A stretch of 64,000 nucleotides of DNA from assembly GCF_000242895.2 (NCBI RefSeq), contig NC_021171.1, positions 4,498,001-4,562,000 on the forward strand, read 5' to 3'. The DNA is from Bacillus sp. 1NLA3E (GTDB lineage Bacteria > Bacillota > Bacilli > Bacillales > Cytobacillaceae). Below are positions 32,895-43,822 of this stretch, piece by piece; the first letter of the stretch is position 1; each line of letters starts with the position of its first letter. A program made the position numbers and the translations under genes. The notes below the pieces were generated by a model that saw nothing but the letters and a program-made list of their open reading frames with translations, made no database searches and was not told the DNA's origin.

Positions 32895-34739
32895 CTATTG
32901 ATTACTTGCAACATCATAAACTTTATTTACTCGTCGATTTGCTAGATTAATGACATATTCTTTTATTTCTACTGGTGTAAAACTCTCAAACCGCTCCAGT
33001 AGATAGCCGACTTCCGCTTCCTGCTCCAGCACCGCTCTCCCAATAAAAATTTTCGGAAACACCGGCTCAGGATAAATCTCCTCTGCATTTAGCAACTCTT
33101 CATACATCTTCTCCCCAGGTCGTAAACCTGAAAATCCAATCCCAATCTCATCTTCAGAATAACCCGAAAGGGTTATCAAATTCCGTGCCAAATCAACAAT
33201 CTTCACCGGCTCACCCATATCCAAAACAAAAATCTCCCCACCACGCGCAAGAGACCCTGCCTGAATCACAAGCCGCGAAGCTTCTGGAATCGTCATAAAA
33301 TATCTCGTCATATCCTCATGCGTAACCGTCACCGGCCCACCTGCCTGAATCTGTTTCTTAAACAACGGAATCACACTACCGCGACTCCCCAACACATTCC
33401 CAAACCGGACAGCCACAAACCTCGTTTTACTCTCTTTATCTAACTTCTGAATAATCATCTCCGCAATCCGCTTTGTCGACCCCATCACATTAGTAGGATT
33501 AACCGCCTTATCCGAAGAAATCATCACAAACGTATCAACACCGAAACTGTGGGCTGCTTCCGCCACATTCTTCGTCCCAAACACATTATTCTTAACCGCT
33601 TCCATTGGGTTATACTCCATCAACGGAACATGCTTATGCGCTGCCGCATGATAGACAACACTAGGTCGATGGATTTCCATCACTTCAAATATTCGCTCTC
33701 GATCCTGAATATCACCAATAACCGGAACAATTTCAATTGAAGGAGGAACGGCGTTTCTCAACTCCATATCAATCCCATAAATGCTATTCTCACCGTGACC
33801 AACCAAAACAATCTTCCGCGGCGAGAACTTGCATATCTGTCGACAAATTTCTGAACCGATTGACCCTCCAGCGCCTGTCACAAGTACCGTCTTGCCACTC
33901 ACATATTCCGAAATACCAGCGATATCCAAATCCACTGGTTCTCGTCCCAGCAAATCCTCAACTTGAACATCTCGGAAGTGATTGACTGACACTTTTCCGA
34001 GCATAATGTCTTCTAACATCGGCATGATTTTCGTTTTCGCTTTTGTTTTTGCGCATTCATCATAGATCCGCTTCAATTCTTTTCTACTAAGTGAAGGAAT
34101 CGCAATCACGATATTATCAATCTGCAATGTTTCCACCGTTTTGGTGATATGATTGACATTGCCAACCACCGGTAAGCCAAGAATGTCCAAACGATATTTT
34201 TTCGGATCATCATCAATAAAGGCGACCGGCTTTAACTCCGTGTCATGGTTATTCAATACTTGACGGGCAACCATCGTTCCCGCCGCTCCAGCCCCGATGA
34301 TTAACGTCCGTTTCATTTGTGTTTGTGTGCTTATATAGCGGTCCCGAACCACTCGCCATGAAAACCGGGAACCGCCAATCAAAATCACGTGCAGCATCCA
34401 GGCAATCATCAGTGCGCGAACATATGCATCATGAAAGACAAGTAACTGCATGATTAAGGTTGTCCCAATCGAGAAGGTCACTGCCTTAACTATTGATATT
34501 ACTTCGCCAACACTCGCATACTCCCATGCCTTTTTATATAGCTTATAAACAAATGCAAAGAAATGGTGACTAAGTAATAAAGTAATCGCAGTCAGCATCA
34601 GGGTCGGCATCTTAAAGATCGACAGATTCGGATGTAAAGTTAAAAAGCTAATATAAATAGCTGTAAGCACAATGATTGAATCAAGAAAAGCTAACATGGT
34701 TAATCGTGTTCTATAGGCCAATCGAACCCTCCCCTTCAA
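32895..34739 (-). CDS. epsC: Membrane UDP-GlcNAc 4,6-dehydratase, EpsC/PglF/CapD type
   Basis: 614 aa, the long form. Four N-terminal membrane helices (residues ~12-120), a CoA-binding-like domain with IIGAGAAGTMVARQVLNNHD (~147-166), then the SDR catalytic domain: VLVTGAGGSIGSEICRQI, and SSDKAVNPTNVMGSTKR, where SDK and Met/Lys take the place of the usual Tyr-x3-Lys as in PglF and FlaA1. Converts UDP-GlcNAc to the UDP-4-keto-6-deoxy sugar that feeds the aminotransferase at 30486. First gene after the structured leader at 34837-35085; sequence identity of this position with B. subtilis epsC (behind the EAR element) is notable. Confidence 0.92.
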   Translation of the reverse strand: MKGRVRLAYRTRLTMLAFLDSIIVLTAIYISFLTLHPNLSIFKMPTLMLTAITLLLSHHFFAFVYKLYKKAWEYASVGEVISIVKAVTFSIGTTLIMQLLVFHDAYVRALMIAWMLHVILIGGSRFSWRVVRDRYISTQTQMKRTLIIGAGAAGTMVARQVLNNHDTELKPVAFIDDDPKKYRLDILGLPVVGNVNHITKTVETLQIDNIVIAIPSLSRKELKRIYDECAKTKAKTKIMPMLEDIMLGKVSVNHFRDVQVEDLLGREPVDLDIAGISEYVSGKTVLVTGAGGSIGSEICRQICKFSPRKIVLVGHGENSIYGIDMELRNAVPPSIEIVPVIGDIQDRERIFEVMEIHRPSVVYHAAAHKHVPLMEYNPMEAVKNNVFGTKNVAEAAHSFGVDTFVMISSDKAVNPTNVMGSTKRIAEMIIQKLDKESKTRFVAVRFGNVLGSRGSVIPLFKKQIQAGGPVTVTHEDMTRYFMTIPEASRLVIQAGSLARGGEIFVLDMGEPVKIVDLARNLITLSGYSEDEIGIGFSGLRPGEKMYEELLNAEEIYPEPVFPKIFIGRAVLEQEAEVGYLLERFESFTPVEIKEYVINLANRRVNKVYDVASNQ

Positions 34740-34836
34740 TTTTCAAAACCACCCCCATAAAACGAGGTTGCAGTTGCAATTTTATGAATAAATAGAATTA
34801 TATGGATATTCAATCTAATTCCACATACCAAAATAA

Positions 34837-34882
34837 ATACCTAATGATAACCCACGTCGATACACGTCCTATCATTAGGTAT
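34837..34882 (-). terminator. Terminator-like hairpin between the candidate EAR RNA and epsC
   Basis: A perfect 13-bp stem ATACCTAATGATA (34837-34849) / TATCATTAGGTAT (34870-34882); the loop contains ACGT twice and can extend the stem. On the coding (minus) strand it is followed by TTATTTT. It stands in the middle of the polysaccharide operon, 97 nt before the epsC start, so it must be read through for capsule synthesis. This suits processive antitermination by the RNA just upstream. Confidence 0.65.
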
Positions 34883-34927
34883 CTATAAAACCGCCAACTT
34901 CAAAAAAACTTCACATTTCACAGATCA

Positions 34928-35085
34928 ATAAAATGGGCATCAAACCCATCCTCACACCATGCTAGTGACGACATTCGCGTCTAAGGATAACAATCCCTGT
35001 ATCCCACAGCATAATCGAGTACCTCCGTAGATATCGGACAGGAAGCCTCACCGGTCAGGAAGTTACCTGACAAAAGTAGATTGTT
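34928..35085 (-). ncRNA. Candidate EAR element (epsC RNA, processive antiterminator)
   Basis: A non-coding, GC-richer block inside AT-rich surroundings, between ywqE and the epsC-like gene, the same relative place as the EAR RNA of B. subtilis (between epsB and epsC). On the minus strand it folds densely: GTCAGG-TAACTT-CCTGAC (35077-35060), CTGT-GGGAT-ACAG, GGAT-TGTT-ATCC, GACG...CGTC and ATGGG-TTTGATG-CCCAT followed by TTTTATT. A terminator-like hairpin follows at 34837-34882. EAR elements let polymerase read through terminators in long exopolysaccharide operons. I recognise it by position and structure, not by a consensus match. Confidence 0.6.
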
Positions 35086-35112
35086 AGTCTTCGATGTTAA
35101 AACATTAAGAGA

Positions 35113-35877
35113 TTAAAATATTCCTAGAATCTTTTTCCTCTTTACTTTTGTAGGGATGTCTTTAAAGACCGATTTTCCAGAGACTAAGTACTCCGCATTT
35201 TCTAAAAACATATCAACAGTATCGACTCCATATCTCTTTTCGACCAAATCAAACGCTTCGACTACCTTAAAGTTTCGATTCGAAATATTATGGGCGTCTG
35301 ATGCAAGAAAATGCGTTAAGCTTGCATCGATGAGCTGAAATGAAAATTCTTTAATTTTTTTTCCAAAAGCCCCAGATATACTTGCTGCTGTTACTTGAGT
35401 TAGGGCTCCTTTTTCAACGAACTGGAATAAAATCTCTGGTCGTTCTATGATTTCTTGATTTCTCTCTGGGTGAACAATAATCGGGATTAATCCCTGCAAC
35501 TGGATATCATATAACAATTGTTGTGTATACCTAGGAACATGTCCTGATGGTAGCTCTATGAAAAGATAATTTGAATGATTTAGAGGTAGGATTTCGTTAT
35601 TATTGTAGTCTTCTAAAATCTCACCATATATTCTTGTTTCTTGACCTGGAAGGATCGTTATTGAAATATTTTCCTCTTGAATAGCTTCGTTTAGTTCCGA
35701 AACTTTCAAGAGGATATCCTCTTTAGGATTCAAATATTTACTATTTTGATGGTGCGGGGTAGCGATGATCGTATGAATTCCTTGTTTAACTGCAGCTCTA
35801 GCCATATTAAGGCTATCTTCAATATTTTTAGCACCGTCGTCAATACCAGGCAAAATATGACAATGTATGTCAATCAT
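35113..35877 (-). CDS. ywqE: Protein-tyrosine phosphatase of the PHP family, YwqE/CpsB
   Basis: 254 aa from ATG 35877, which has AAGGAGTGG 5 nt upstream and starts directly with the metal-binding MIDIHCHILPGIDDGAK (H-x-H). Further metal ligands: IIATPHHQNSKYL, LPGQETRIY, VHPERNQEI and LASDAHN. Manganese-dependent PHP phosphatases of this type dephosphorylate the tyrosine kinase encoded just upstream and so regulate capsule export and UDP-sugar dehydrogenases. Third gene of the ywqC-D-E block, before the candidate EAR RNA. Confidence 0.94.
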   Translation of the reverse strand: MIDIHCHILPGIDDGAKNIEDSLNMARAAVKQGIHTIIATPHHQNSKYLNPKEDILLKVSELNEAIQEENISITILPGQETRIYGEILEDYNNNEILPLNHSNYLFIELPSGHVPRYTQQLLYDIQLQGLIPIIVHPERNQEIIERPEILFQFVEKGALTQVTAASISGAFGKKIKEFSFQLIDASLTHFLASDAHNISNRNFKVVEAFDLVEKRYGVDTVDMFLENAEYLVSGKSVFKDIPTKVKRKKILGIF

Positions 35878-35976
35878 CGAAACCACTCCTTCCATTTATT
35901 TTCTATTTCTTTCAGCTTTTTAATAGTAACGTTATCGTAATATAGGGTAAAGAGTGGTATTTTGTCGAATCCTAAC

Positions 35977-36690
35977 TTATTTTACCCCGTAATAATAATA
36001 GTAATTGGAATTTTCCACCTTCTTGTTATTTAACACTACCCCAAGGATCTTTCCTTTAGCCGATAACAATAAGTCTTTCGCCTTAGTTACCATATCGATT
36101 TCGGTACGACCACTAGAAACTACCAGTAAGCTACCCTGACAAATATTTGCCAGTATTTGCGAATCAGTTACAGCCAATACAGGCGGTGTATCAAAAAGAA
36201 TGATGTCATATTCACCTTCAACTGTTGTAATGAATTCTCGCATCGCTTTAGATCCTAATAACTCAGCTGGGTTTGGTGGAATTGGCCCACTTGTTAAAAC
36301 ATACAAATTTTCAATATCGGTGGCCGCAATTGCTTCATCCAACGACCTAAGTTTTGTTAAGACATTTGTTAGCCCATATATATTTGAGATTTGGAAAGTG
36401 AAATGAACAGTTGGTTTTCTTAAATCTGCATCAACAAGTAAAACTCGTTTTCCTTGCTGTGCAAACACCACGGCAAGATTGGCAACCGTTGTTGATTTCC
36501 CTTCTCCTGGTCCTGTGGATGTCACCAAAATAGATTTAAGTTCTTGGTCAATTTCAGCAAATTGAATATTGGTCCGAACTGTCCGATACTGTTCCGATAT
36601 AGGTGATTTCGGTTTGAGTTTTGTGATTAAGTTTCGTTGTTTTAAATTCTTTACCGGTCTTGGGCTTTTTTTAAGAACCAATCGACTCAC
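35977..36690 (-). CDS. ywqD: Capsular/exopolysaccharide bacterial tyrosine kinase, YwqD/CpsD
   Basis: 237 aa. Walker A STGPGEGKSTTVANLAVVFA (residues ~58-77), Walker A' LLVDADLRKPTVH, Walker B ILFDTPPVLAVTD and a C-terminal tyrosine cluster (NSNYYYYYGVK) that is the autophosphorylation site. The activator is the separate membrane protein encoded by the overlapping upstream gene, as is usual in Gram-positive bacteria. Controls chain length and export of the polysaccharide. Its start overlaps the ywqC end by 20 nt. Confidence 0.95.
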   Translation of the reverse strand: MSRLVLKKSPRPVKNLKQRNLITKLKPKSPISEQYRTVRTNIQFAEIDQELKSILVTSTGPGEGKSTTVANLAVVFAQQGKRVLLVDADLRKPTVHFTFQISNIYGLTNVLTKLRSLDEAIAATDIENLYVLTSGPIPPNPAELLGSKAMREFITTVEGEYDIILFDTPPVLAVTDSQILANICQGSLLVVSSGRTEIDMVTKAKDLLLSAKGKILGVVLNNKKVENSNYYYYYGVK

Positions 36691-37417
36691 TCCTTACTCT
36701 AGAGTTTCGAACGTTACGGATTCCTTCGTTTTTTGAATGATCATCTTCAAAATTTGTGATCACTCCTAACACTGGCAATCCTAGAATTTTTTCAATATCC
36801 TGCTCAGTTTTAATTGTGTTATCCAAGTATTCTAATAAAAAGGCTAATCCAACGCCCGCCATTAAGCCCACAACAAGTGCGATTGCCACATTTAACGGTG
36901 GATTTGGCTTGATTGGGGATGGATGTTCTGCAACTGTTGCTATTGCTAGGATACTTACATTATCAACATTCATGATTTTGACGATTTCTTTTTTAAAGAC
37001 ATCAGCTATTTTGTTGGCAATTTGGGCTGCTTTAGCTTGACTAGGATCCTGAACCGCTATATTGACCACTTGAGAGTCCTTTTCATTTTGAACCGTAACT
37101 TTTTCATTAAGTTCCGCTGTTGTCATGTTCAGTCCAAGTTCTTTAACAACTAAATCCAAGACTGCAGGGCTTTTTATAATTACGTTATACGTATTGATTA
37201 GCTGCAGGTTTGTTTGAACCTCGTTATAGTTGTACATAGTCTGCTCATTTTTCGACTGATTGACTAGTAATTGCGTAGATGCCTGATAAATTGGTGTTAG
37301 GAAAAAATAACTAAAGATTCCACTAATAAGAACTGCTGTAATTGTAATAATGGCAATTAATTTTAGTCGTTTTCTTAATGTATCAAATAATTCTTTTAAA
37401 CTAATTGTCTCTTCCAT
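36671..37417 (-). CDS. ywqC: Wzz-family tyrosine-kinase modulator, YwqC/CpsC
   Basis: 248 aa. Cytoplasmic start EETISLKELFDTLRKRLKLI, first membrane helix (~residues 18-38), Wzz domain with FLTPIYQASTQLLVNQ, extracytoplasmic region to ~175, second helix PPLNVAIALVVGLMAGVGLAFLLEYLDNTI and a C-terminal cytoplasmic tail that activates the kinase. First gene of the polysaccharide operon, with a consensus promoter at 37451-37479. Confidence 0.94.
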   Translation of the reverse strand: MEETISLKELFDTLRKRLKLIAIITITAVLISGIFSYFFLTPIYQASTQLLVNQSKNEQTMYNYNEVQTNLQLINTYNVIIKSPAVLDLVVKELGLNMTTAELNEKVTVQNEKDSQVVNIAVQDPSQAKAAQIANKIADVFKKEIVKIMNVDNVSILAIATVAEHPSPIKPNPPLNVAIALVVGLMAGVGLAFLLEYLDNTIKTEQDIEKILGLPVLGVITNFEDDHSKNEGIRNVRNSRVRSESIGS

Positions 37418-37450
37418 TTCAGCCTCCGAAGCACGAATTATAAAACCTGT

Positions 37451-37479
37451 TGTATAATATTATCATATTTTGCTGTCAA
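37451..37479 (-). promoter_or_regulatory. SigA-type promoter of the polysaccharide operon
   Basis: On the minus strand TTGACA (37479-37474) is followed after exactly 17 nt by TATACA (37456-37451). This is a near-consensus housekeeping promoter, placing the start point ~25 nt before ywqC. AT-rich spacer with TGATAATATTA. No obvious operator is seen. Confidence 0.75.
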
Positions 37480-37651
37480 ATTATTATGGTATTTGTCATT
37501 GTTTCATATTAATTACTCTATTTAACACTATTTTTTTAGGAATTAACAGGTAATTTTGGGAAAAGTGTGGTTTTTCCTTTTCACCCAAAAGTAAGCTAAC
37601 GATTCCGTCTTTTATGTAACCGCTTATAAGCGGAAATATTATTAGACAAAA

Positions 37652-37680
37652 ATAAAAAACCCGCAACTTTTGTGGGTTTA
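37652..37680 (-). terminator. Terminator of the small gene at 37749
   Basis: AAACCCGCAA / TTGTGGGTTT hairpin (one G-U pair). On the minus strand it is followed by TTTTTTATTTTT, giving a textbook terminator 70 nt past the stop at 37749 and separating that gene from ywqC. Confidence 0.8.
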
Positions 37681-37748
37681 TACCAAGAAATACGAACCTA
37701 ACAGAAATGAAACAATTAATAATCTCATTCTAATCAAACTGCTAAATC

Positions 37749-37904
37749 CTATTTAACAATCATATTTTTCAAATCAAAGATGAGATCCTCAAGTAGTTTC
37801 CCCACCGTGATCTCCGTATCAGACGTGCCCCGCTCGTATGCTTTTACGATCAACTCTTGGAAGCTTCCTAATCTAATATCTTCAGTTTGTATATTTCGTT
37901 CCAT
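37749..37904 (-). CDS. Small hypothetical protein
   Basis: 51 aa from ATG 37904 (MERNIQTEDIRLGSFQELIV ... GTSDTEITVGKLLEDLIFDL). A GTGGG just upstream and GGAGG 13 nt upstream are both imperfectly placed; an in-frame ATG at 37940 is possible. Composition and the conserved-looking EITVGKLLEDL helix suggest a real protein, but I do not recognise it. It is divergent from the LysM/NlpC gene and ends in its own terminator. Confidence 0.5.
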   Translation of the reverse strand: MERNIQTEDIRLGSFQELIVKAYERGTSDTEITVGKLLEDLIFDLKNMIVK

Positions 37905-38120
37905 TATCCCACTTGTCCTCCCAGTTTCTATACAACTCATTTTAGTTACAATAAACAGAATTGTAAATCGATTGAAATACCTATTTTTTGACAAATTATT
38001 TACATTACTGTGACTGTTGGACTAATCTGATCGGTTTTGTAGTTTATCAGCTTAATAACTCGAACCTTTGTGGTAAAATTAGGTTAAATGTTCGAAAAAT
38101 AGCTAGAGGCGGTGAAAAGT

Positions 38121-39179
38121 TTGAAGAAAAAAATTGTATCCGCGGCAACGTTAGCGATTCTATCAACAGCATTCGCGGGTGGTGTTTCAGCAAATTCCTA
38201 CATAGTCCAAAAAGGGGATACTCTGTCACATATCGCACTTAAATACCAAACTAGTATTTCCGAATTAAAACGACTCAACTCTTTAAGTTCCGATTTTATT
38301 TTAATTAATCAAAGTTTAGTAGTTTCCCAGACTAACACTAGTGCTGCACCTATTAAACCGACAGTTCAAACACCTACTCAAAGCAAAACTTATACCATTG
38401 TTAGTGGTGACACATTAAGCAAAATAGCTGTTCAACATGGTATTTCACTCTCAGACCTAATGACTTGGAACGGGCTTACCACACATTTAATCTATCCTGG
38501 AAATGTGTTAAAGGTTTCAACCCCTGATATCACAGCAGGACCAGCGCCAACAGTTCCAGTACAAACAGCCTCCACATCAATATCAACAAACTCGAGTAGC
38601 TACACCATCAAAAGTGGCGACACCTTGAGTCAAATCGCTCGGCAATTTGGTACAACCGTAACCGATCTAAAACTGTTAAATAATCTTACTTCTGATTTAA
38701 TTTATGTTGGACGAACTCTAAAGGTGACATCTGCTCAAACTTCCAATAACGGCAGCACACAGACAACCGTAAATACAGTTGCGCCTATCACGGTAACACC
38801 AGTGAACAATCCTTCATCTAGCGCTGACAGCATTGTAAATGCCGCCAATGCTGTGCTCGGGGCTCCTTATGTATGGGGTGGCACTACACCTGCAGGCTTT
38901 GATTGCAGCGGCTTTGTTTTCTATGTTTATAACCAGGCAGGAAAGCCATTGAGTCGCCTTTCCGCCGAAGGCTATTATAATCGTTCTTACTATGTATCCA
39001 CTCCGGAGCCAGGCGATTTGCTGTTTTTTGAGAATACTTATAAAACAGGCATTTCACACATGGGCATCTATCTGGGCGGAAATCAGTTTATTCAAGCCGA
39101 TTCCGACGGTGTACAGATTACTGATCTTAACAATCCGTATTACAAACAACATTTTGATGGCTACAAGCGTTTTTATTAA
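38121..39179 (+). CDS. Peptidoglycan endopeptidase: three LysM domains plus NlpC/P60
   Basis: 352 aa from TTG 38121, placed 6 nt after GAGGCGGTG; GTG 38112 in frame overlaps that site. Signal peptide residues 1-~24 (ending SANS), then LysM repeats beginning YIVQKGDTLSHIA, YTIVSGDTLSKIA and YTIKSGDTLSQIA, linked by Ser/Thr/Pro-rich spacers. The C-terminal ~110 residues are NlpC/P60: GAPYVWGGTTPAGFDCSGFV with catalytic Cys262 and ISHMGIYLG with His313. It resembles LytE/LytF/CwlS D,L-endopeptidases, which cut the stem peptide between D-Glu and meso-Dpm. Exported; involved in cell separation or wall growth. Not part of the polysaccharide operon but directly beside it. Confidence 0.93.
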   Translation: MKKKIVSAATLAILSTAFAGGVSANSYIVQKGDTLSHIALKYQTSISELKRLNSLSSDFILINQSLVVSQTNTSAAPIKPTVQTPTQSKTYTIVSGDTLSKIAVQHGISLSDLMTWNGLTTHLIYPGNVLKVSTPDITAGPAPTVPVQTASTSISTNSSSYTIKSGDTLSQIARQFGTTVTDLKLLNNLTSDLIYVGRTLKVTSAQTSNNGSTQTTVNTVAPITVTPVNNPSSSADSIVNAANAVLGAPYVWGGTTPAGFDCSGFVFYVYNQAGKPLSRLSAEGYYNRSYYVSTPEPGDLLFFENTYKTGISHMGIYLGGNQFIQADSDGVQITDLNNPYYKQHFDGYKRFY

Positions 39180-39314
39180 TAGAAGTTTTTGGGTGGGATG
39201 CCGAAGGTATCCTGCCCTTTTTATTTTTCCCTCCACTTACATATTTTTTTCAGTTGTGCTGAAAATATTGTAGACAAGATTGAAGTAGTTAAATATATGG
39301 TAGTGGAGGTATGT

Positions 39315-40871
39315 ATGTTTTATCAGAGAAGAAGCTTACTTATTTTATTAACCGTATCTGCTTTATTTTTTCCAAAAGCGGGGTATGCGGAGCCTGTGGT
39401 TGCCAAACATAAGAATGTGATCATGATGGTGATGGACGGAACGAATTCTGATGTGGTGACACTAGCACGTTGGTACAAGGGCAAACCATTGGCGCTTGAT
39501 GAAATTTTGGTCGGTGGGGTGCACACCCATTCACTCCGCTCGGCGATTACCGATTCGGCGGCAGCAGGCACGGCGCTGGCGACGGGACATAAAACAATTG
39601 TGAATGCGATTGGGATGGTGCCGGGGTCAAATCGCAATGGGTTCGCACCCGTGGTGAACTTAAGTGAAGCGGCAAAGCTTGCCGGGATGGCGACGGGCCT
39701 TGTGTCGACGTCGGAGATTCAGAATGCCACGCCGGCTAGCTATTCGTCTCATGTCACTGACCGCAACAATTATCATGATATTGCCGAACAGCAGGTGTAT
39801 CAGAATCTGGATGTGGTGTTGGGCGGTGGTAAAAGCTCACTCGCTGCTAAAAATCGAGCTGATCGAGAGGATCTAATGCCAGTCGTGAAAAAAATGGGGT
39901 ATCAGGTGGTGGAAACAAAAGAACAGTTAGCGGGAGTGCGTGGTAGCAAGGTCTGGGGTAGCTTAGCACAGTCGGCGTTGAGTAACCATTTTGACCGTGA
40001 GGCGTTAACACCAAGCCAACCTTCGCTGGCGGATATGACCGAGGCCGCAATTCAAGTTTTAGATAGAAAACAAGATCAAGGCTTTTTCTTGTTTGTCGAA
40101 GGCAGTAAAATTGACTGGGCCGCACATAAGAATGATCCAGTTGGCATGGTCAGTGAAGTGTTGGGCTTTGATGAAGCGGTCGGTAAGGCACTTGAGTATG
40201 CGAAAAAGGACGGCAACACGATGGTAATTGCCGTCACCGATCATGGCAACAGCGGCCTGACGATGGGAAGCAGTTCTACCGACAGAACATATGGAGCTAC
40301 CCCAGCACCGACTTTTATTGAACCGTTGAAAAAGGCCAAGCTAACCTTGGAAGGTGCGATGACACAGCTAAAGCCTGATCACTCCAATTTACTTAAAGTA
40401 GCCGAGCTCTATGGTCTGGGTAATGTAACGCGGGATGAGTTGGGGAATTTGAAGGGTGCTGAAAACCTCGAAAATGCAATGGCAGGGATGTTAGCCTCAC
40501 GAGCAAAGCTTGGGTTTACGACGCACGGGCATACAGGTGAGAATGTGTTTTTGTATGCTTATGGACCTGGGAAGCCGAGCGGTTTGATTGATAATACTGA
40601 TATCCCAAGGGTGATTGGAAACTATTTAGGGATTACCGATTTGAATTATAAAGTGAAGTATGTTGAAGCTGGCCAGTATTTCAAGGGCAAAGGTTTCAAA
40701 GTGACAATAAAAGATGGGATGTCCGCGAATCCAGTCCTAATTGTCGAACATGAGGGTGTGAAACTAGAGTATCCCGAAAATAAGAATTATTACCTAAAAG
40801 ATGGGGTTCCAGTGGAAACACTGGCACCGACAGTGTTTAATGGCAAGGAATTTTTTGTAGCAGTAGAGTAA
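39315..40871 (+). CDS. Secreted alkaline phosphatase, PhoA family
   Basis: 518 aa from ATG 39315, 6 nt after GGAGG. Signal peptide MFYQRRSLLILLTVSALFFP ... GYAEP. The metal-binding and nucleophile motifs are present: NVIMMVMDGTNSD and ITDSAAAGTALATGHKT (nucleophile serine after TD), then FLFVEGSKIDWAAHKND, VIAVTDHGNSG and GFTTHGHTGENVFLYAYGP. Hydrolyses phosphomonoesters outside the cell, with two zinc and one magnesium ion in the family. The C-terminal ~70 residues (YKVKYVEAGQYFKGKGF...) form an additional small domain. No Pho-box repeats seen upstream. Monocistronic with its own terminator. Confidence 0.9.
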   Translation: MFYQRRSLLILLTVSALFFPKAGYAEPVVAKHKNVIMMVMDGTNSDVVTLARWYKGKPLALDEILVGGVHTHSLRSAITDSAAAGTALATGHKTIVNAIGMVPGSNRNGFAPVVNLSEAAKLAGMATGLVSTSEIQNATPASYSSHVTDRNNYHDIAEQQVYQNLDVVLGGGKSSLAAKNRADREDLMPVVKKMGYQVVETKEQLAGVRGSKVWGSLAQSALSNHFDREALTPSQPSLADMTEAAIQVLDRKQDQGFFLFVEGSKIDWAAHKNDPVGMVSEVLGFDEAVGKALEYAKKDGNTMVIAVTDHGNSGLTMGSSSTDRTYGATPAPTFIEPLKKAKLTLEGAMTQLKPDHSNLLKVAELYGLGNVTRDELGNLKGAENLENAMAGMLASRAKLGFTTHGHTGENVFLYAYGPGKPSGLIDNTDIPRVIGNYLGITDLNYKVKYVEAGQYFKGKGFKVTIKDGMSANPVLIVEHEGVKLEYPENKNYYLKDGVPVETLAPTVFNGKEFFVAVE

Positions 40872-40875
40872 TAAC

Positions 40876-40915
40876 AAGCCGGATTCCTTACTTTAAGGAT
40901 TTCCGGCTTTAGTTT
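40876..40915 (+). terminator. Terminator after the alkaline phosphatase gene
   Basis: AAGCCGGATTCCTT / AAGGATTTCCGGCTT stem around ACTTT, followed by TAGTTTT. One internal mismatch. Confidence 0.8.
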
Positions 40916-41008
40916 TGGGGGAACCCTAGCCAATGCCGAATATCATGACAAATCAAAGTATTCTTTAGTTTGGGTAGCGTTAGCTATATCTTTTCTAAAT
41001 TATTAGTA

Positions 41009-41038
41009 TTGTCGACATAATATATAAAATGTTAAAAT
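41009..41038 (+). promoter_or_regulatory. Promoter of the uxaC-kdgK operon
   Basis: TTGTCG (41009-41014) and TAAAAT (41033-41038) are 18 nt apart. The palindromic operator begins at the next base, so a bound repressor would cover the start point. Confidence 0.55.
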
Positions 41039-41062
41039 AAAAATGTTAACGTTAACATTTTT
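41039..41062. promoter_or_regulatory. Perfect 24-bp palindromic operator for the LacI-type repressor
   Basis: AAAAATGTTAAC joined to its exact reverse complement GTTAACATTTTT. The core TGTTAACGTTAACA, with a central CpG, is the form bound by LacI/KdgR-type regulators. The operon's second gene encodes such a protein. A weaker copy (TGTTCACGTGTGCA, 43790-43803) lies before uxaB. Confidence 0.85.
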
Positions 41063-41101
41063 GGTGAATTGTAAAACCAAAACCTTTTTAAGTTAAAGCT
41101 C

Positions 41102-41235
41102 AATGTTGATTGGAGTGGAAGGCGCGAGACTCCTGCGGGAGTAGCGCGTCACGGGAGACCCCGCAGGCGCGAAAGCGCCGAGGAGGCTCCCGGACCGCCC
41201 GCGGAAAGCGAGTGCCTGGAACGGAAATCAACATT
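41102..41235. repeat. Bacillaceae GC-rich interspersed repeat, full-length copy 1
   Basis: 134 nt bounded by AATGTTGATT and AATCAACATT (inverted ends), with the internal words GGAGTGGAAGGCGCGAGACTCC, GAGGAGGCTCCCGGACCGCC and GTGCCTGGAACGG shortened here to parts. It matches 62173-62306 in layout. It lies in the untranslated leader between the operator and uxaC and can fold into a long stem. No coding capacity. Confidence 0.8.
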
Positions 41236-41300
41236 CTACTTTAACAGAGCCTAAGTTAAAAATATGAATGCGAACAAAAAATATGATGGATGGTGAAACG

Positions 41301-43749
<2,449 letters not shown>

Positions 43750-43755
43750 CATCGA

Positions 43756-43803
43756 CCCATTCACAAGAATGGGGGAATTTTATCTAAAATGTTCACGTGT
43801 GCA
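43756..43803 (+). promoter_or_regulatory. Hairpin and possible secondary operator between kdgR and uxaB
   Basis: CCCATTC-ACAA-GAATGGG (43756-43773) is a short stable hairpin without a T-run. It is followed by TGTTCACGTGTGCA (43790-43803), which agrees with the main operator core at 10 of 14 positions. Either could adjust expression of the downstream enzymes relative to uxaC-kdgR. Confidence 0.45.
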
Positions 43804-43822
43804 AATACGGAGGGATTAATAA

